Part shown: one piece after another, positions 45,756-56,800 of the stretch
Layout: each line of letters starts with the position of its first letter
How positions within the stretch are numbered: the first letter of the stretch is position 1
Assembly: GCA_947069175.1 (NCBI GenBank)
Contig: CAMTDV010000023.1
Location: forward strand, 91,262,240 to 91,326,239
Direction of reading: 5' to 3'
DNA: 64,000 nucleotides
From: Scalesia atractyloides
Lineage: Eukaryota; Streptophyta; Magnoliopsida; Asterales; Asteraceae
Position numbers and translations under genes: made by a program
Notes under the pieces: model-generated
Told to the model about the DNA's origin: nothing
The model's database searches: none
Seen by the model: only the letters and a program-made list of their open reading frames with translations

Positions 45756-46253
45756 TTAAATTATAAGCATGAATAGGGAGAGAAAGCATATATGCCCTGA
45801 AAGAACCATGCCACTCAAATGGCCCAACTCTGTTAGTGCAGCCTTCCACTGCCTCACATTATCCATTGTCCATACTAACCCTTCAATAACTAAATTTATT
45901 CTTTCATTTATGAAATGTGATGGATCGACATGATAAAAAACAGGTAAAACAAAATGTTTGTACTTCCGCCTTTGCTCAAGGACCAACCAAAGCTCATCCA
46001 GGCACCATGTGGACTTCGCATAGTTCTCAGAAAACAGAACTATAGAAGCCCTGGATCCGATTATTGCAGCCTCAATTTCCGGCTTGAGTTGTTGGCCTCT
46101 GTATAGTTCATCATTGTCTCTGAAAATGCCAAGTCCAGCTCGGAGTAATGCATGATAGAGATGGTAGGTAAAAGTATAACAGGTATCTTCACCTCTAAAG
46201 CTGAGAAACACGTCGTAAGTATGAATATGACTAGGGCTTGAAGCAGATGCCAT
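45756..46253 (-). CDS. TIR exon, copy 1
   Basis: ATG at 46253 begins MASASSPSHIHTYDVFLSFR. TIR landmarks follow: GEDTCYTFTYHLYHAL, IFRDNDELYRG, SRASIVLFSENYAKSTWCL, DEL (with the expected catalytic Glu) and PVFYHVDPS. The alphaD-alphaE part is shorter than usual. The exon should end at about 45804 after GMVLSG, where the canonical GT is GC (TCAG|GCATAT). The open frame runs on to 45756 if unspliced. Confidence 0.85.
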   Translation of the reverse strand: MASASSPSHIHTYDVFLSFRGEDTCYTFTYHLYHALLRAGLGIFRDNDELYRGQQLKPEIEAAIIGSRASIVLFSENYAKSTWCLDELWLVLEQRRKYKHFVLPVFYHVDPSHFINERINLVIEGLVWTMDNVRQWKAALTELGHLSGMVLSGHICFLSLFMLII

Positions 46254-46815
46254 TACATGTTTATATTAGAGGTTGAGTAAAATTTAGTAAATAAGAGGTT
46301 CGAATTGAGAAAGGAATTAAATGAGATGGGTATAAAGGCATCAAAAGTGAAAAAGTCACAGGCCTTCACTTCTCATTCAGTAATGAGAAATAATATTGTT
46401 TAAAAACAACCCTTTCCGCGTAAATTACATCATATGTGACAATAACTTTGTAAGAGGTTTAACTTTTGAGAAAGGAAGGAGATACAAGGGCTCCAAAAAC
46501 TAGTGGTATTTTTAATTGTGTGTTCATTTAGTAATGTATATACCAATAGTAAGCCACTGCAAAAGAAAATTTCTAACTTATTGTTGGTGGTAATAAACAA
46601 TGGAATTTTACGTTTTTTTTAATATCTTAAATATGAAAGCTTAGACTTACTCCCGCTGTTGCCTGTTCACGTGTGGAACCTTCATTGCTGGGGCACAGCC
46701 ATGCCACCGGCCACCTACATATTTCGTTCTTAAGGTATTCATTTTAAAAGTTGTAATAAATTGCGTTCTTTTCACTAACCGACGTTAACCTTCGTATAGT
46801 GTTATTTTCTCTGTA
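46254..46815. other. Upstream region of TNL copy 1
   Basis: AT-rich non-coding sequence that must hold the promoter of the TIR exon. I do not see a convincing TATA box at a suitable distance. Confidence 0.4.
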
Positions 46816-47187
46816 ACAGGTCTACGATGAATGTATAGTATTATAGTGTTATGTATTCTGTAACAGGTCTATGATGAATGTATAGTGTTATAGTGTTATG
46901 TATTCTTTAACAGGTCTATGATGAATGTATAGTGTTATATAGTAGTTATAGTGTTATGTATTCTGTAACAGGTCTATGATGAATGTATAGTGTTATAGTG
47001 TTATATATTTTCTAGTAGCAGATCTATGATGGATGTATAGTGTTATATAGTAGTTATAGTGTTATGTATTCTGTAACAGGTATATGATGGATGTATAGTG
47101 TTATATAGTGTTATAGTGTTATATATTTCTGATAGCAGATCTATGATGGATATATAGTATTATAGTGTTATTTCTGGTAGCAGGTCA
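46816..47187 (+). repeat. Minisatellite (47-68 bp units)
   Basis: Six or so irregular copies of TAACAGGTCTATGATGAATG followed by TATAGTGTTATAGTGTTATGTATTCTG. Some units have an inserted TATAGTAG, and later units change GGTC to GATC. Confidence 0.85.
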
Positions 47188-47642
47188 TTATTTGCAATGT
47201 TACGGAGTCTTATTTTTACGTTAATGGTGTTTTACTGTAAAAACACCATGGACTAAAACATTCAATCTAAACGTAATTTTTTTCTCTACATAAGTATAAC
47301 AATATGGTACTCATATTAAAGATAAAAAACACTCATTATTATGGTGTAATTTTTTTTAAGAAGTTACGTATAAAAAGTTATTGACGTTTAAAAAAGAAGG
47401 AGGAACTTGCATGTGCATTGCATATGACTTTCTAAACTTAAAAATGTTAAATTTACCTTTATACCCTTAATCTAAAAAATTAATTATTTTAATGGTAAAC
47501 ATTATTTACAAGATTGTCATCAAGATCTCAACCATTAGATTAAAGATCTAATTGTTTAGATTCTTTGTTACTCTTCTCACAAAAAACATCATTTTTACAA
47601 TAACCTCACCCTATATATATATAGGTATATATATATATATAG

Positions 47643-47673
<31 letters not shown>

Positions 47674-49879
47674 ACTTTTTCGTATGTTATTATATTTTAA
47701 AAAAAATGCAACATAAGATCACAAATTTTCGTATGTTAGCAACGAACCACCCTATACTTTGACACCAGTTTAGTTACATGATTCTTTCACAATCAAAACT
47801 TTGTTTCAACCTGACCCAAATTGGTCAAAGTATGGTTTCAACCCAAAGCGGTATGGGCACAAAACTCGATTTGTGCGGCTCTTCTAACATAAAGATAACA
47901 TAAATTTATCTACTTATGACTCTAATCAAGCAAATCGGGCTTCTTTAATTTGGCCTGAATGAAAGAGTGAAAAGATAGAGGAAATTACAGAAGTTGGATG
48001 GTTTAGGCACCGTGTCATGGATTCACATATTTTGTTGTTCATCGTCATTTTTTAGTTCTTCTTCGATATACTCGACAATCATATCTTCATAACTCCTTAG
48101 TCATTACTACTTTTGCTATTCATCACATTGGAATAATGGATTGTTCGTGATGATCATTAAAGGTACAACTCTTATGGCCAATTTGATGAGCATACTGGAT
48201 ACTACACAATGAAATTTACTAAACGTAACTTGTTTTTTTTCATTTCGAGGGTTTGATCACTTTTGAACTGTATTTAAAGCGGTCGTTTGCCCCTCTACAT
48301 GTGCTCCTGCATCAGGCTGACCAGGAGGTCCTAGTGTGATAATAACCTCTAACGGAGCTACGTGGATAGGCTCTGCATGGATGGGATCAGGGCATACCTA
48401 AGGCGAAGGTATTATCTCTAAAAGTGGGCAGCGAACTAACCACCACCAAGATCCGCAATCGTTGGTCTGCACCATTAGCAACGAATATCAAAACCCAAAT
48501 TAGAGCTGTACACAATTACCAGTTTTGACCCATAACATAATTAAGTATTCATCTCTAAAATTTCTGTTACTCTGCATGTTTTTGCTTTAATGAAAAATCA
48601 GTTTTCTATAACTTATCATTTGACTAAGAATGTATTATCTTTTGCCTTTATGGGTAGCCAAGTAGGAATGTGTGTTGCAATTTGCGAACAACAATATTTG
48701 ATATTGATGTATGTCATTAGCTTTTCTTTCTTTACGTTTAGAAGTAGCAATTAATTTTAAATTTTACTTCATATTTCCATGCTTTGTTTGTAGATTGAAC
48801 ATATGTATTAATATTAAACACAAGACAAAATTGTTCAATTCAATATCCAAAATAAAGAATGTTGTTTAATGTTTAATACAACTTTTATAAAGCAACAGTT
48901 TGCGATTTCGTCAAAATAAAGAATTATAATTACCGAATAAACACTTACGTTAATTAAGAGTGAAGTACAATGAGCAGTAGTGGTGTTTGACCAAAAGTTC
49001 TGGGACGGAAATCATGGGACCCAATTTATATATTGTATAAATATTTAGGCAAAATAATTAGGGGACAATCCTTTATAATTTAAAATTTTCAGACGAAAAA
49101 TCAAAAATACTACACTTTTAACCGAAACATTGGGGGACGAATGCACCCCGATTGCCACTAAGCTCCTCCCCTGACAATGAGTGAAACCAAAACCCTAAAA
49201 AACGAACAAACACTAATAGATTAATCCAAATAAACAACAACAAAATAACACAAAATCCTAACTTACCAACAACGTAGACAACTCAGAGAAGGCCAAATTC
49301 CAACATGCAAATAATGAACGCCGATGAGCATTGAAATAAGCCAACATCAAACGACCATGGAACAACAAAAGAGATAGAAGATAAGGAACACAAATATCGT
49401 AAATAAGAACACAAGATCAAGGAACACGACATCACCATCAACACAACACAGAGAATAAGAACCTGGCTAAAGAACCACCAAAGAAGAAATTAAAAAAAGG
49501 CATATAAAACGCAGAGAAAAAGCACCGGGCTGAGAAGCACTAGAGAAGAAATTTAAAAAAAATAGCTTTTGTGTCCTTACACGACCTCGGTATCTTACAA
49601 TCACTGCACTTGCCCTAACGTGTGTAGAGTGGTAGTATTGTGTCGTGTTTTATAAATTCAAATGTTGACCCACGAGTAAAAAGTGCTTAAAATATAACAA
49701 AAATTGTAACCACGCTCACGCACGTCCGGGATCGAGCCAGAAACAAACCAGAATGGTAAATCACTTATGATGCACAAATCCTTCACTATAACAATACTTT
49801 ATCGATCACATAGAGCAAAGATCAAACTAGAAGGAGAACCAAAATCGATTATATTGAACCAAATGGCTGTGTTAAAGCC
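47188..49879. other. Intergenic region without a clear gene
   Basis: It contains a TA-rich microsatellite at about 47614-47672. A short minus-strand stretch near 48290-48400 reads PDPIHAEPIHVAPLEVI and LGPPGQPDAGAH, which may be a retroelement relic. A strand-neutral GGGGGACGA..CACCCC stretch lies near 49130. Nothing here can be called as a gene. Confidence 0.45.
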
Positions 49880-51600
49880 ATGATTTTACATGAATTCTAG
49901 TGCAACGACCAGATAAGAACCAAAATCGATCTTCTGGTCGAACCAGAATGACACCCAAATTTAATTACTTGAACCAAACGCAAGACAGAATACTAAACAA
50001 CCGGACAACCAAATCATCTCGAACAAAACACAAACAACCGGTTATTCAAATAGATTCCATAATCAAAGTCTGGACAATTTATAATGTGAAAGCGGACCTT
50101 AGAAGCTGAAATGACAACAACCAAAACTTTGGATATAACAGCAAAACAGCGACCAGAACAATAATTAGACCAAAACAACGACAAACACTAACTAGACCGG
50201 AATTCAACCGGGTTGTGGAACAAATAAGATAGAAACTGGAATATTGTAAAGGTCATACATCTAGGAGATGTAAGAAGGGCTAGAAATCTGGTGAGCAGAA
50301 CCAGAATTCTGAATTTAACCTAGAAAATAGAACCACAGAAATATGACTTTTCTTTTCCTTTTTTTAAATAAATCCCAAAACCTATAAAGTCAAACTTAGA
50401 AGTCCAGAAATGAACAAGTTTAGAGGTCCAGAATCTGGAAAGGCCATGAACCGAATTCCATACCGGTTCAAAAAATAGTGATGACCAGAAATCTAAAGAT
50501 AATTTCCAGACCCGATATTCAAAGGGTTTCTTTTTTTTCTTTGAGTTCAAATAAAAAGTCATACCAAATGTCACCCTCGAAGTCAATTATCAGAAGTCGA
50601 ACAAAAATCTGGGAAGTATTCTTAAATCCAGAATCAAATTCGAAAAATCAACCAAAGTCAATCTAGAAGTCAAACCAACACTCGGACTAGATTCATCCTG
50701 GAACCAGAGTAGAAACAGGGAAGTGAAATCAGAAGTCGGACCTTTGACCAAAAATCTTGGAAAGCAAGACCGGAAATCTGGAAATCCGACTAGAAATCTG
50801 ACAAATTTTCCAAGTATAGACGTTTAGAAACATTCAAAGTGTCTTCCATCAGAATTCTGATTTTTTTTAACTTCAGAATTTAGAAGTTTGACAAGAAGTA
50901 AGTCAAAATCAGTAAGTCAGACCAGAACTCTAGAAGATTGACTAGAAATCTGAAAGAAGTCAAAGTCAGAGATCTGGAAAGTTTGACCAGACGTAAAGTC
51001 AAAGTCAGAAGTCAAACCAGAAATCTGAGGTTGAAAATTCGAAAACATTCTAAGTGTTAGAGAGCCCATAAATCTAATATGATAATCAGATTCGGAATGG
51101 ATTAGAAACAAACCAGTATCAGATTTTAACAAGAAACCTGATGCAAAACCCTCAATCAGAACCGAAATCTGGTGACTGAACCTAGAAATCAGAAAGCAAA
51201 CCAGACTAAACCCTAACATATTTGATGTAGAACCGATGTGCGAGAAACCTAAAATGTCTATAGATTTTCCTTTTTTTCTTTCAGAACCAGAGTTCCGGAA
51301 TCCAGAGGTCAAAAGTTCAAATTCAATAGCTAAAAATCTGCAAAATTCGAAAGGCTAGAAATTTGATCTTAATTTTTTTAAGTCAAACTAGCTGGTTAAA
51401 AGTCAAATTGATTAGCTAGTCAAAACCGAAATCTGACTTTTAAAAGGTCAAACCAGATGGAACCAGCAAGGGGTTCAGAAAGTACAGCAAGGGGATCAGA
51501 CAATAGAGCTGGGGGTTCAAAATATGCAAAAGAAGGTTCAATTGGTAAGTTGGTTTAAAACAAAAGGTCAAAGCGACCAGCTGATGGTTCAAGAGATCAG
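49880..51600. repeat. Long quasi-repetitive CCAGAA/AGTCAAA tract
   Basis: About 1.7 kb is built from recurring short words such as ACCAGAAATCTG, AAATCTGGAAA and AGTCAAA, in irregular order with no fixed period. No strand codes. On the minus strand it is T-rich and lies directly downstream of a copia LTR and PBS (51732-52027), so it may be that element's leader. The nature of the tract is unknown to me. Confidence 0.55.
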
Positions 51601-51731
51601 ATGAGGGTGAAACTCAATAATGGCTTGAACAAATGTCTTTGACATGAAACGAAGTGGGTATAAGTTTCTAATACATAAGGTACAACTCTCAGATGATGGG
51701 TCTCTCACAAAACTCATAGATCGGAGAAAAT

Positions 51732-51744
51732 GGCTCTGATATCA
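51732..51744 (-). other. Copia PBS-like site
   Basis: The minus strand reads TGATATCAGAGCC immediately after an LTR ending CTAACA, one change away from the tRNA-iMet complement TGGTATCAGAGC in the first bases. Confidence 0.65.
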
Positions 51745-52027
51745 TGTTAGAAACAGAGGTTAACACTCAAACATAACTAATTAACTCTAAACAAGAACTC
51801 AAAGGAGGAATACGAAACCAATGAGGTGAAAACCCCACTGGAAAACACAGAGAGTTATAGGACTACATTGTATTGTATTTACTTGATATTGTAAGTTTAC
51901 ATACACATCCTATATATAGGAAAGGAAATAGATAAAATAAACACATGTTGCTAGACAACTTATATGCACTCTAGAAAAACTAAAAACCTTATCCTTATCT
52001 AATAATATTTTATTATATCTCTTCTAA
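51745..52027 (-). repeat. Copia LTR (about 283 bp)
   Basis: On the plus strand it runs from TGTTAGAAACAGAGG to ATATCTCTTCTAA. On the minus strand it starts near TTAGAAGAGATATAA and ends TTTCTAACA, next to the PBS. It contains CCTATATATAGG (about 51909-51920), a TATA-like palindrome. The outer CA/TG at the right end is eroded where it abuts a copia pol end. Confidence 0.65.
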
Positions 52028-52145
52028 GCTGGAGCGTAGATATTAATCATGCCTAGCTTGTCACAAATACGATAAATTCTTCTTCTAGGGAAGCCTTTAA
52101 TGAAAATACGACCGATTCTTCTTCTAGGAAAGCCTTAAGTGAATA
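52024..52145 (-). pseudogene. Copia pol C-terminal tail
   Basis: The minus strand ends FPRRRIYRICDKLGMINIYA followed by PA and TAG at 52024-52026, the typical end of Ty1/copia Pol. A 39-bp unit (..AAGGCTT.CCTAGAAGAAGAAT..) is repeated in tandem just upstream (about 52060-52137). Further upstream (52145-52900) I find no clear RT or integrase, so the rest has decayed. Confidence 0.65.
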
Positions 52146-52936
52146 TGTCTTCTAACTGGTCTCCCTTTTAGCAAAATTAAAGCAACAGTTATAGCAACAT
52201 CAACCAGTTTTAACTTTGAACATCTATGACCCGCTGTAGACTTGAAATAGTAGCAGGGAACCAATCGTGAGCGGGACATCAACAATAGTGGAAACAAGAT
52301 CAACACCAAATCAACTAGGACAGGAGCTGCTCCTCTCATTAAATATCTGCAAAATAGAAGCAACAAAATAGAACCCGAAAGGCAACAACAATAAACATGA
52401 GATCAAGCATGATGTACGAACGACCCGAACATGATGTAGATGAACGTCCCAAACAAGATGTAGACGAACAACCCAACTAGAACCTATCAGAGTGGCGCAA
52501 CGAAGGTGAAACAATGGATAACAACTTCGAAGATAAATCAAACCATACAAATCTGCACCAAATAAGTTTCAATCAACATCAATATTCCACCACCAAGAAC
52601 AGTGAGCACATCAAAACCATAATGGACTGGAACTTTGTAGCCCAAAAGATCCACCTTACACTTCAAAACCAATCTGAACAAATCCGATGAATTAGTGGAA
52701 GTTGAAACGGATACTTCTGAAACAACTGCAACACATGCAAGAGCAGCAACTTAATGGAATCCTGTAGCCCAAAAGATCCAATACACTCATCACTCATGAA
52801 AGTAAGAGTGTAACCAAACTCGAATCCCAAAGTGATCATATAAAGAAATGATCACACGCAAAACGCTATAACTCCCCCTGAGCAACGACACGTGGTTGCT
52901 CAACACAAACACGCTAAACAACAACAACAACAACGA

Positions 52937-52938
52937 TG

Positions 52939-53004
<66 letters not shown>

Positions 53005-53014
53005 TAATAATAAT
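52937..53014 (+). repeat. (AAT)n microsatellite
   Basis: A nearly perfect AAT/TAA repeat of about 78 bp, just downstream of the phytocyanin exon (minus strand). Confidence 0.95.
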
Positions 53015-53280
53015 AGATTTATGAATTGCAATGCAAGTGAAAGAAACAATACAAAACGGGACAACACGTATAAACTCCTATGTATATAAATTCTAGCACC
53101 ATTAAAAAATAAAGATACAATTTATAACAATGAGGAATTAATATTTTTAAACAATAATCCGAATATATAAACAAAACTCCATGAATCTTATTAAATAAGT
53201 AATCATACAAAAACAAAGAAACATAGTCTGAAGAACACATGGTGAAATGAAGAACACAAAAATTTGTATCAAACAAAGAA

Positions 53281-53632
53281 CTAGTTGAAACGCACCAATA
53301 AGCCTATAAACATGAACATGAGATATATGGTTCTAGCACCCATGGCCGCTGCACCAACACCGCTCTTCATTGGTGGTGAGGAAGGGGATGGTGCGCCGGG
53401 AGGAGTGAGGGAGAAGGAGAGTTGTTGTTTGCTCCCGCGGTGATAGTCAGTTTTTGGTTGAGTGAACAATGGTTGAGGATCGTGCAAATAAAATAGTGTG
53501 GGCTGACCGTGTCGATGGTGAAACTCGCAGGACCATTGGTTTGAATGGAAAGAGGATTTCCGGTGTTACATGCATCAAATGCTGATCGCGTTACGTTGGC
53601 CACCGTATGACTGCCACTGATGAAATTGAATA
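53281..53632 (-). pseudogene. Phytocyanin (stellacyanin-like blue copper protein), exon 2, frameshifted
   Basis: After the acceptor TAACAG the exon reads VFNFISGSHTV (first His ligand), FDACNTGNP, IQTNGPASFTI and HYFICT (Cys ligand). Then come NHCS (second His) and LNQKLTI, with Gln at the axial position as in stellacyanins. A Ser/Pro stretch (PSPSSPP) and a hydrophobic tail (IYLMFMFIGLLV) fit a GPI-anchored cell-surface protein. Near 53400 one base is missing, shifting frame between the copper fold and the tail. Exon 1, with the signal peptide and N-terminal strands, was not found upstream. The gene is probably dead. Family role: extracellular electron-transfer-type copper protein. Confidence 0.8.
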
Positions 53633-53690
53633 CTGTTACAAGTAAATAATAATTTAGTTTGAAAACCTGTTTATTGTAACAAACCACTAT

Positions 53691-53693
<3 letters not shown>

Positions 53694-53741
<48 letters not shown>

Positions 53742-53757
53742 TAATAATAATAATAAT

Positions 53758-53797
<40 letters not shown>

Positions 53798-53823
53798 TTA
53801 ACAATAACAATAATAATAATAAA
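53694..53823 (+). repeat. (AAT)n microsatellite in phytocyanin intron
   Basis: About 130 bp of AAT/TAA repeat with a few interruptions (AATATT), starting about 60 bp upstream of the phytocyanin exon. Confidence 0.95.
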
Positions 53824-56800
53824 ACAGACAGACAAGTACCAACAAGTAGGTTTAGATAAGGGTGATTTGTATGGTTGTATAAGACGTTAGGCGCTTCCTA
53901 ATCGGATTTGAGAGTATTCAGAAATTACTCGGCATAGGCGAAGATCACTCGGATAGTAATTGGCCTAGGCGAACAGTGTGGGAAGTCAAAATTTTTATTT
54001 CCAAAACTATACACTATTTTATATTCAAGAAAATTTTTAAAAAAGATAATAAAAACTATTTTTTAATTAAAGATGATTGCGGGGGGACATACGTCGGCAA
54101 AAGAACTAGAAACTTATTGTCGGTAATTCGTTGATATTATGTGGAAAAGATGTCTATAGGCGATGCTGCAAAAGTTGTCCATAATCCATCACTATTTTTC
54201 GTAATAATCCCCTGCTAACATCCGCTGGCAATCCGTCACAAACTAGATACTATGGTAATCTGTCTAACAGCCTTCACCGACGGATTTCATTGGTAACCAA
54301 CCCACAATCATTGATGGCGTACCGAGGACATAACCAGGGGGCAGCTTCTAGTGGGCGGGAGGGAGCGGCCGCCGCCCCAACTTTTCGCTCAGTAGTGGAG
54401 GGTATGTAGTTTTCGTATAAAAAATTTTTGGTATATATGTTGTCGACCCCCATTATAGAAATTTTTGGATATGTACGTTTTCGACCCCAGTCGGAAATCT
54501 CAAGATTCGCCACTGGACACAACATCGATGATACTCGTTCGTTTTGTAGTGCTATGGAAAAAAGAGTGTTCAGCTTAACATATTATAACAAAAAAATGTT
54601 TAGCTGTTAATTAAAACACTTTTAAGGATTTTTAAGCGATGATAAAGTAGATTGAAGGGTGTTTAAATTGGCCATTTAAAAAAAAGTTTTATTAACATTT
54701 TTTATGTAATAACCACCTTTATTTTAAAGGACAATATTTGCGACTTTGTAATTAAGTATTGCTTGTAAGGTTAATACATAAATACCTAAAATATCGTCAA
54801 CGACACAAGTATGTTGGGAGGCCCAAGTAGCTTACGGATCGCCACTAGTTGGGGTTGCCCATCCCGAGCTATCTCCAACACTGTAGGTTGCCGCTAACGA
54901 GCTTGGTACAATCAATATAGCCGAAAGTACAACCATCCAATGCATGACAAGATGATAATAACCATCCATCTACTTGTTAATTTCTTAATATATGTGTGAC
55001 AATATATGCAAGAGTAACAATAGATAATGAAAATTGATTCTCCCGTAGTCACAATATAAAGAAGTTGCAAACCAATTTCTGATTGACATGTGGAATAATA
55101 TTTATGCTTGGATTTTTTTGTTGCAATTGACACATAATATAATTATGCAAGTAAACGATCACCTACAACACATTCCATATTATACTTTTCAATTTTAGCA
55201 TGAGCCCACGTGATTAATGTCAAAAAAAAAATTAAAAACTTTTCATCATTAAATTTCACTTATCTTTAAGTTTAAAGTTTAGAAAAACTTTATCTTATTA
55301 CTGGATATATCATAAGCATAACAGTAATTATAGATAGAGAATATTGTTCAATACATAACCAGTATGCTCAATACATAGTTATATTTATTTCAAGTAAAAA
55401 AATTGTGATAAGTGTTGTATAACAACGACTAACAGTAACTAACATGTAAAGTGTAACTAAAAACAAAGACTTTATGAATTATAAAGAGAAAAAGATGTAG
55501 AATTCTTACCACTATTATACAGTAAAATTCTTACAATAAATAAATCAGACTTGTTTACCAGAAAAGATAACTTGTATAAGACACGATTAGACCTTCTACC
55601 AGAAAAGTACACCATATGATTTTTCACTTTTCTAAAAATAATTAAAATTAGACAGTTATGATCCATCATTTCTTCTTTTTGGTATATAAAACATAGACTG
55701 TGTTATAGATATTGGATATAAATAGTTAAACGGATCCTATTCGTGTTTGGAACTTATGTTGTTTACGTCGTAAAAGATAAATCAACTCTAATAATAAGAT
55801 AAAAATAATGTATCATGTGTGAACTTTCCCGTATGTACAAGTCCCAGATTTTTATGTTCAAAAAAAGAAAAATTGCACCATCATATTAGCCGATCAATTA
55901 AACCCTTACTATATTATTCAATACTTAAAATATATCAATAACGAAGCCTGAATGACAATGGCCAAGATAATTATTGTTGTCCTTATTATTTTTTAACTTG
56001 ATCGTAATAACAATGGCCAAGATAAGTATTTATGAAAGGTGTTTAAATAGTTTTTCCATCAAAATAAAATATATAAAAGTCGGTTGAACCAGTACCTAAC
56101 ACTTCGGGATTAATTTGATTAATCAGCGACTAATTGGGGATTAATCGGCTGTTAGTCGGGATTTTTACAACCATGCACACAGCAATCAGTTCAGTAACTA
56201 AAGGAGTTGAAGATCTAACAGAGGTTCTTGCATTTGTCCTCACAAATCAAAGGACCTTCAGTGATAAACAAACAAATAACATGTTAATCCATCTGTGAAG
56301 GTCGTGTGGAAAACGGTTGTGTGTAAAGACTTCACGACGGATAATCGACCAATGTTATCAAGGGATTAACAACAAAAGTATCAGTGTTGGATTACCGTCA
56401 GGGACTTAGCAAGAAAGTCCTCACAAATACACGGACGGATTAGCGACAAATATTTCACCAACAAATCAGCGATAGCAAACTTTTTCATGCGGTAATCGAC
56501 AAAAAACTACAGTCGTTTTCGACAATAGAGGCAAAATAAGAAGTAAAGAACGAGGAAAAGAAAGAAAACAGCAAGCAGAAGCCTGCAATGAAGTTGTTAA
56601 GATGATGTTGTAATGTTTAACTGAAAAGAAACATGCAACAATTAAATAATAATTAATTTAAAAGTCAAACCTAAACCTTCTCAACTTAATATATTTTGTT
56701 AACAGTTTTAACATTGTTATTAATTTTGCCGGCTTATATGTTTAAATTCTTTCGAGTCAAAACTATTCAAACTCGATTTGTAAAATCTTACGTATAATAA

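Larger units (their letters stand above)
40216..46253 (-). pseudogene. TIR-NBS-LRR gene with C-JID and C-terminal HMA domain (copy 1, frame-damaged)
   Basis: This is an intracellular immune receptor gene of about 6 kb. Inferred exons are: TIR 45756-46253; NB-ARC 43869 to about 45000; 66-bp exon 43708-43773; LRR start 42552-42773; LRR 41726-42441; C-JID 41055-41612; 77-bp linker 40893-40969; HMA 40216-40434. Most introns have GT/AG borders. The first intron seems to use GC. Defects: a one-base loss near 44488 that puts TGA into NB-ARC, a one-base loss near 41750, and a deletion near 41185 that shifts frame in C-JID. TIR proteins of this class hydrolyse NAD+ on activation. An added HMA domain suggests effector recognition by a decoy. 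Either a recent pseudogene or an allele with assembly errors. Confidence 0.85.

Noticed and set aside
46816..47187. CRISPR-like array
   Set aside because: Units vary in length, have no unique spacers of constant size, and the DNA is plant nuclear.
49880..51600. Coding region in the quasi-repetitive tract
   Set aside because: Open stretches are short, lie in several frames and give low-complexity peptides with no family resemblance.
53367..53810. A long protein with poly-Tyr/poly-Leu N-terminus
   Set aside because: That part is translation of the AAT microsatellite. The real exon begins at 53632 after the splice acceptor.
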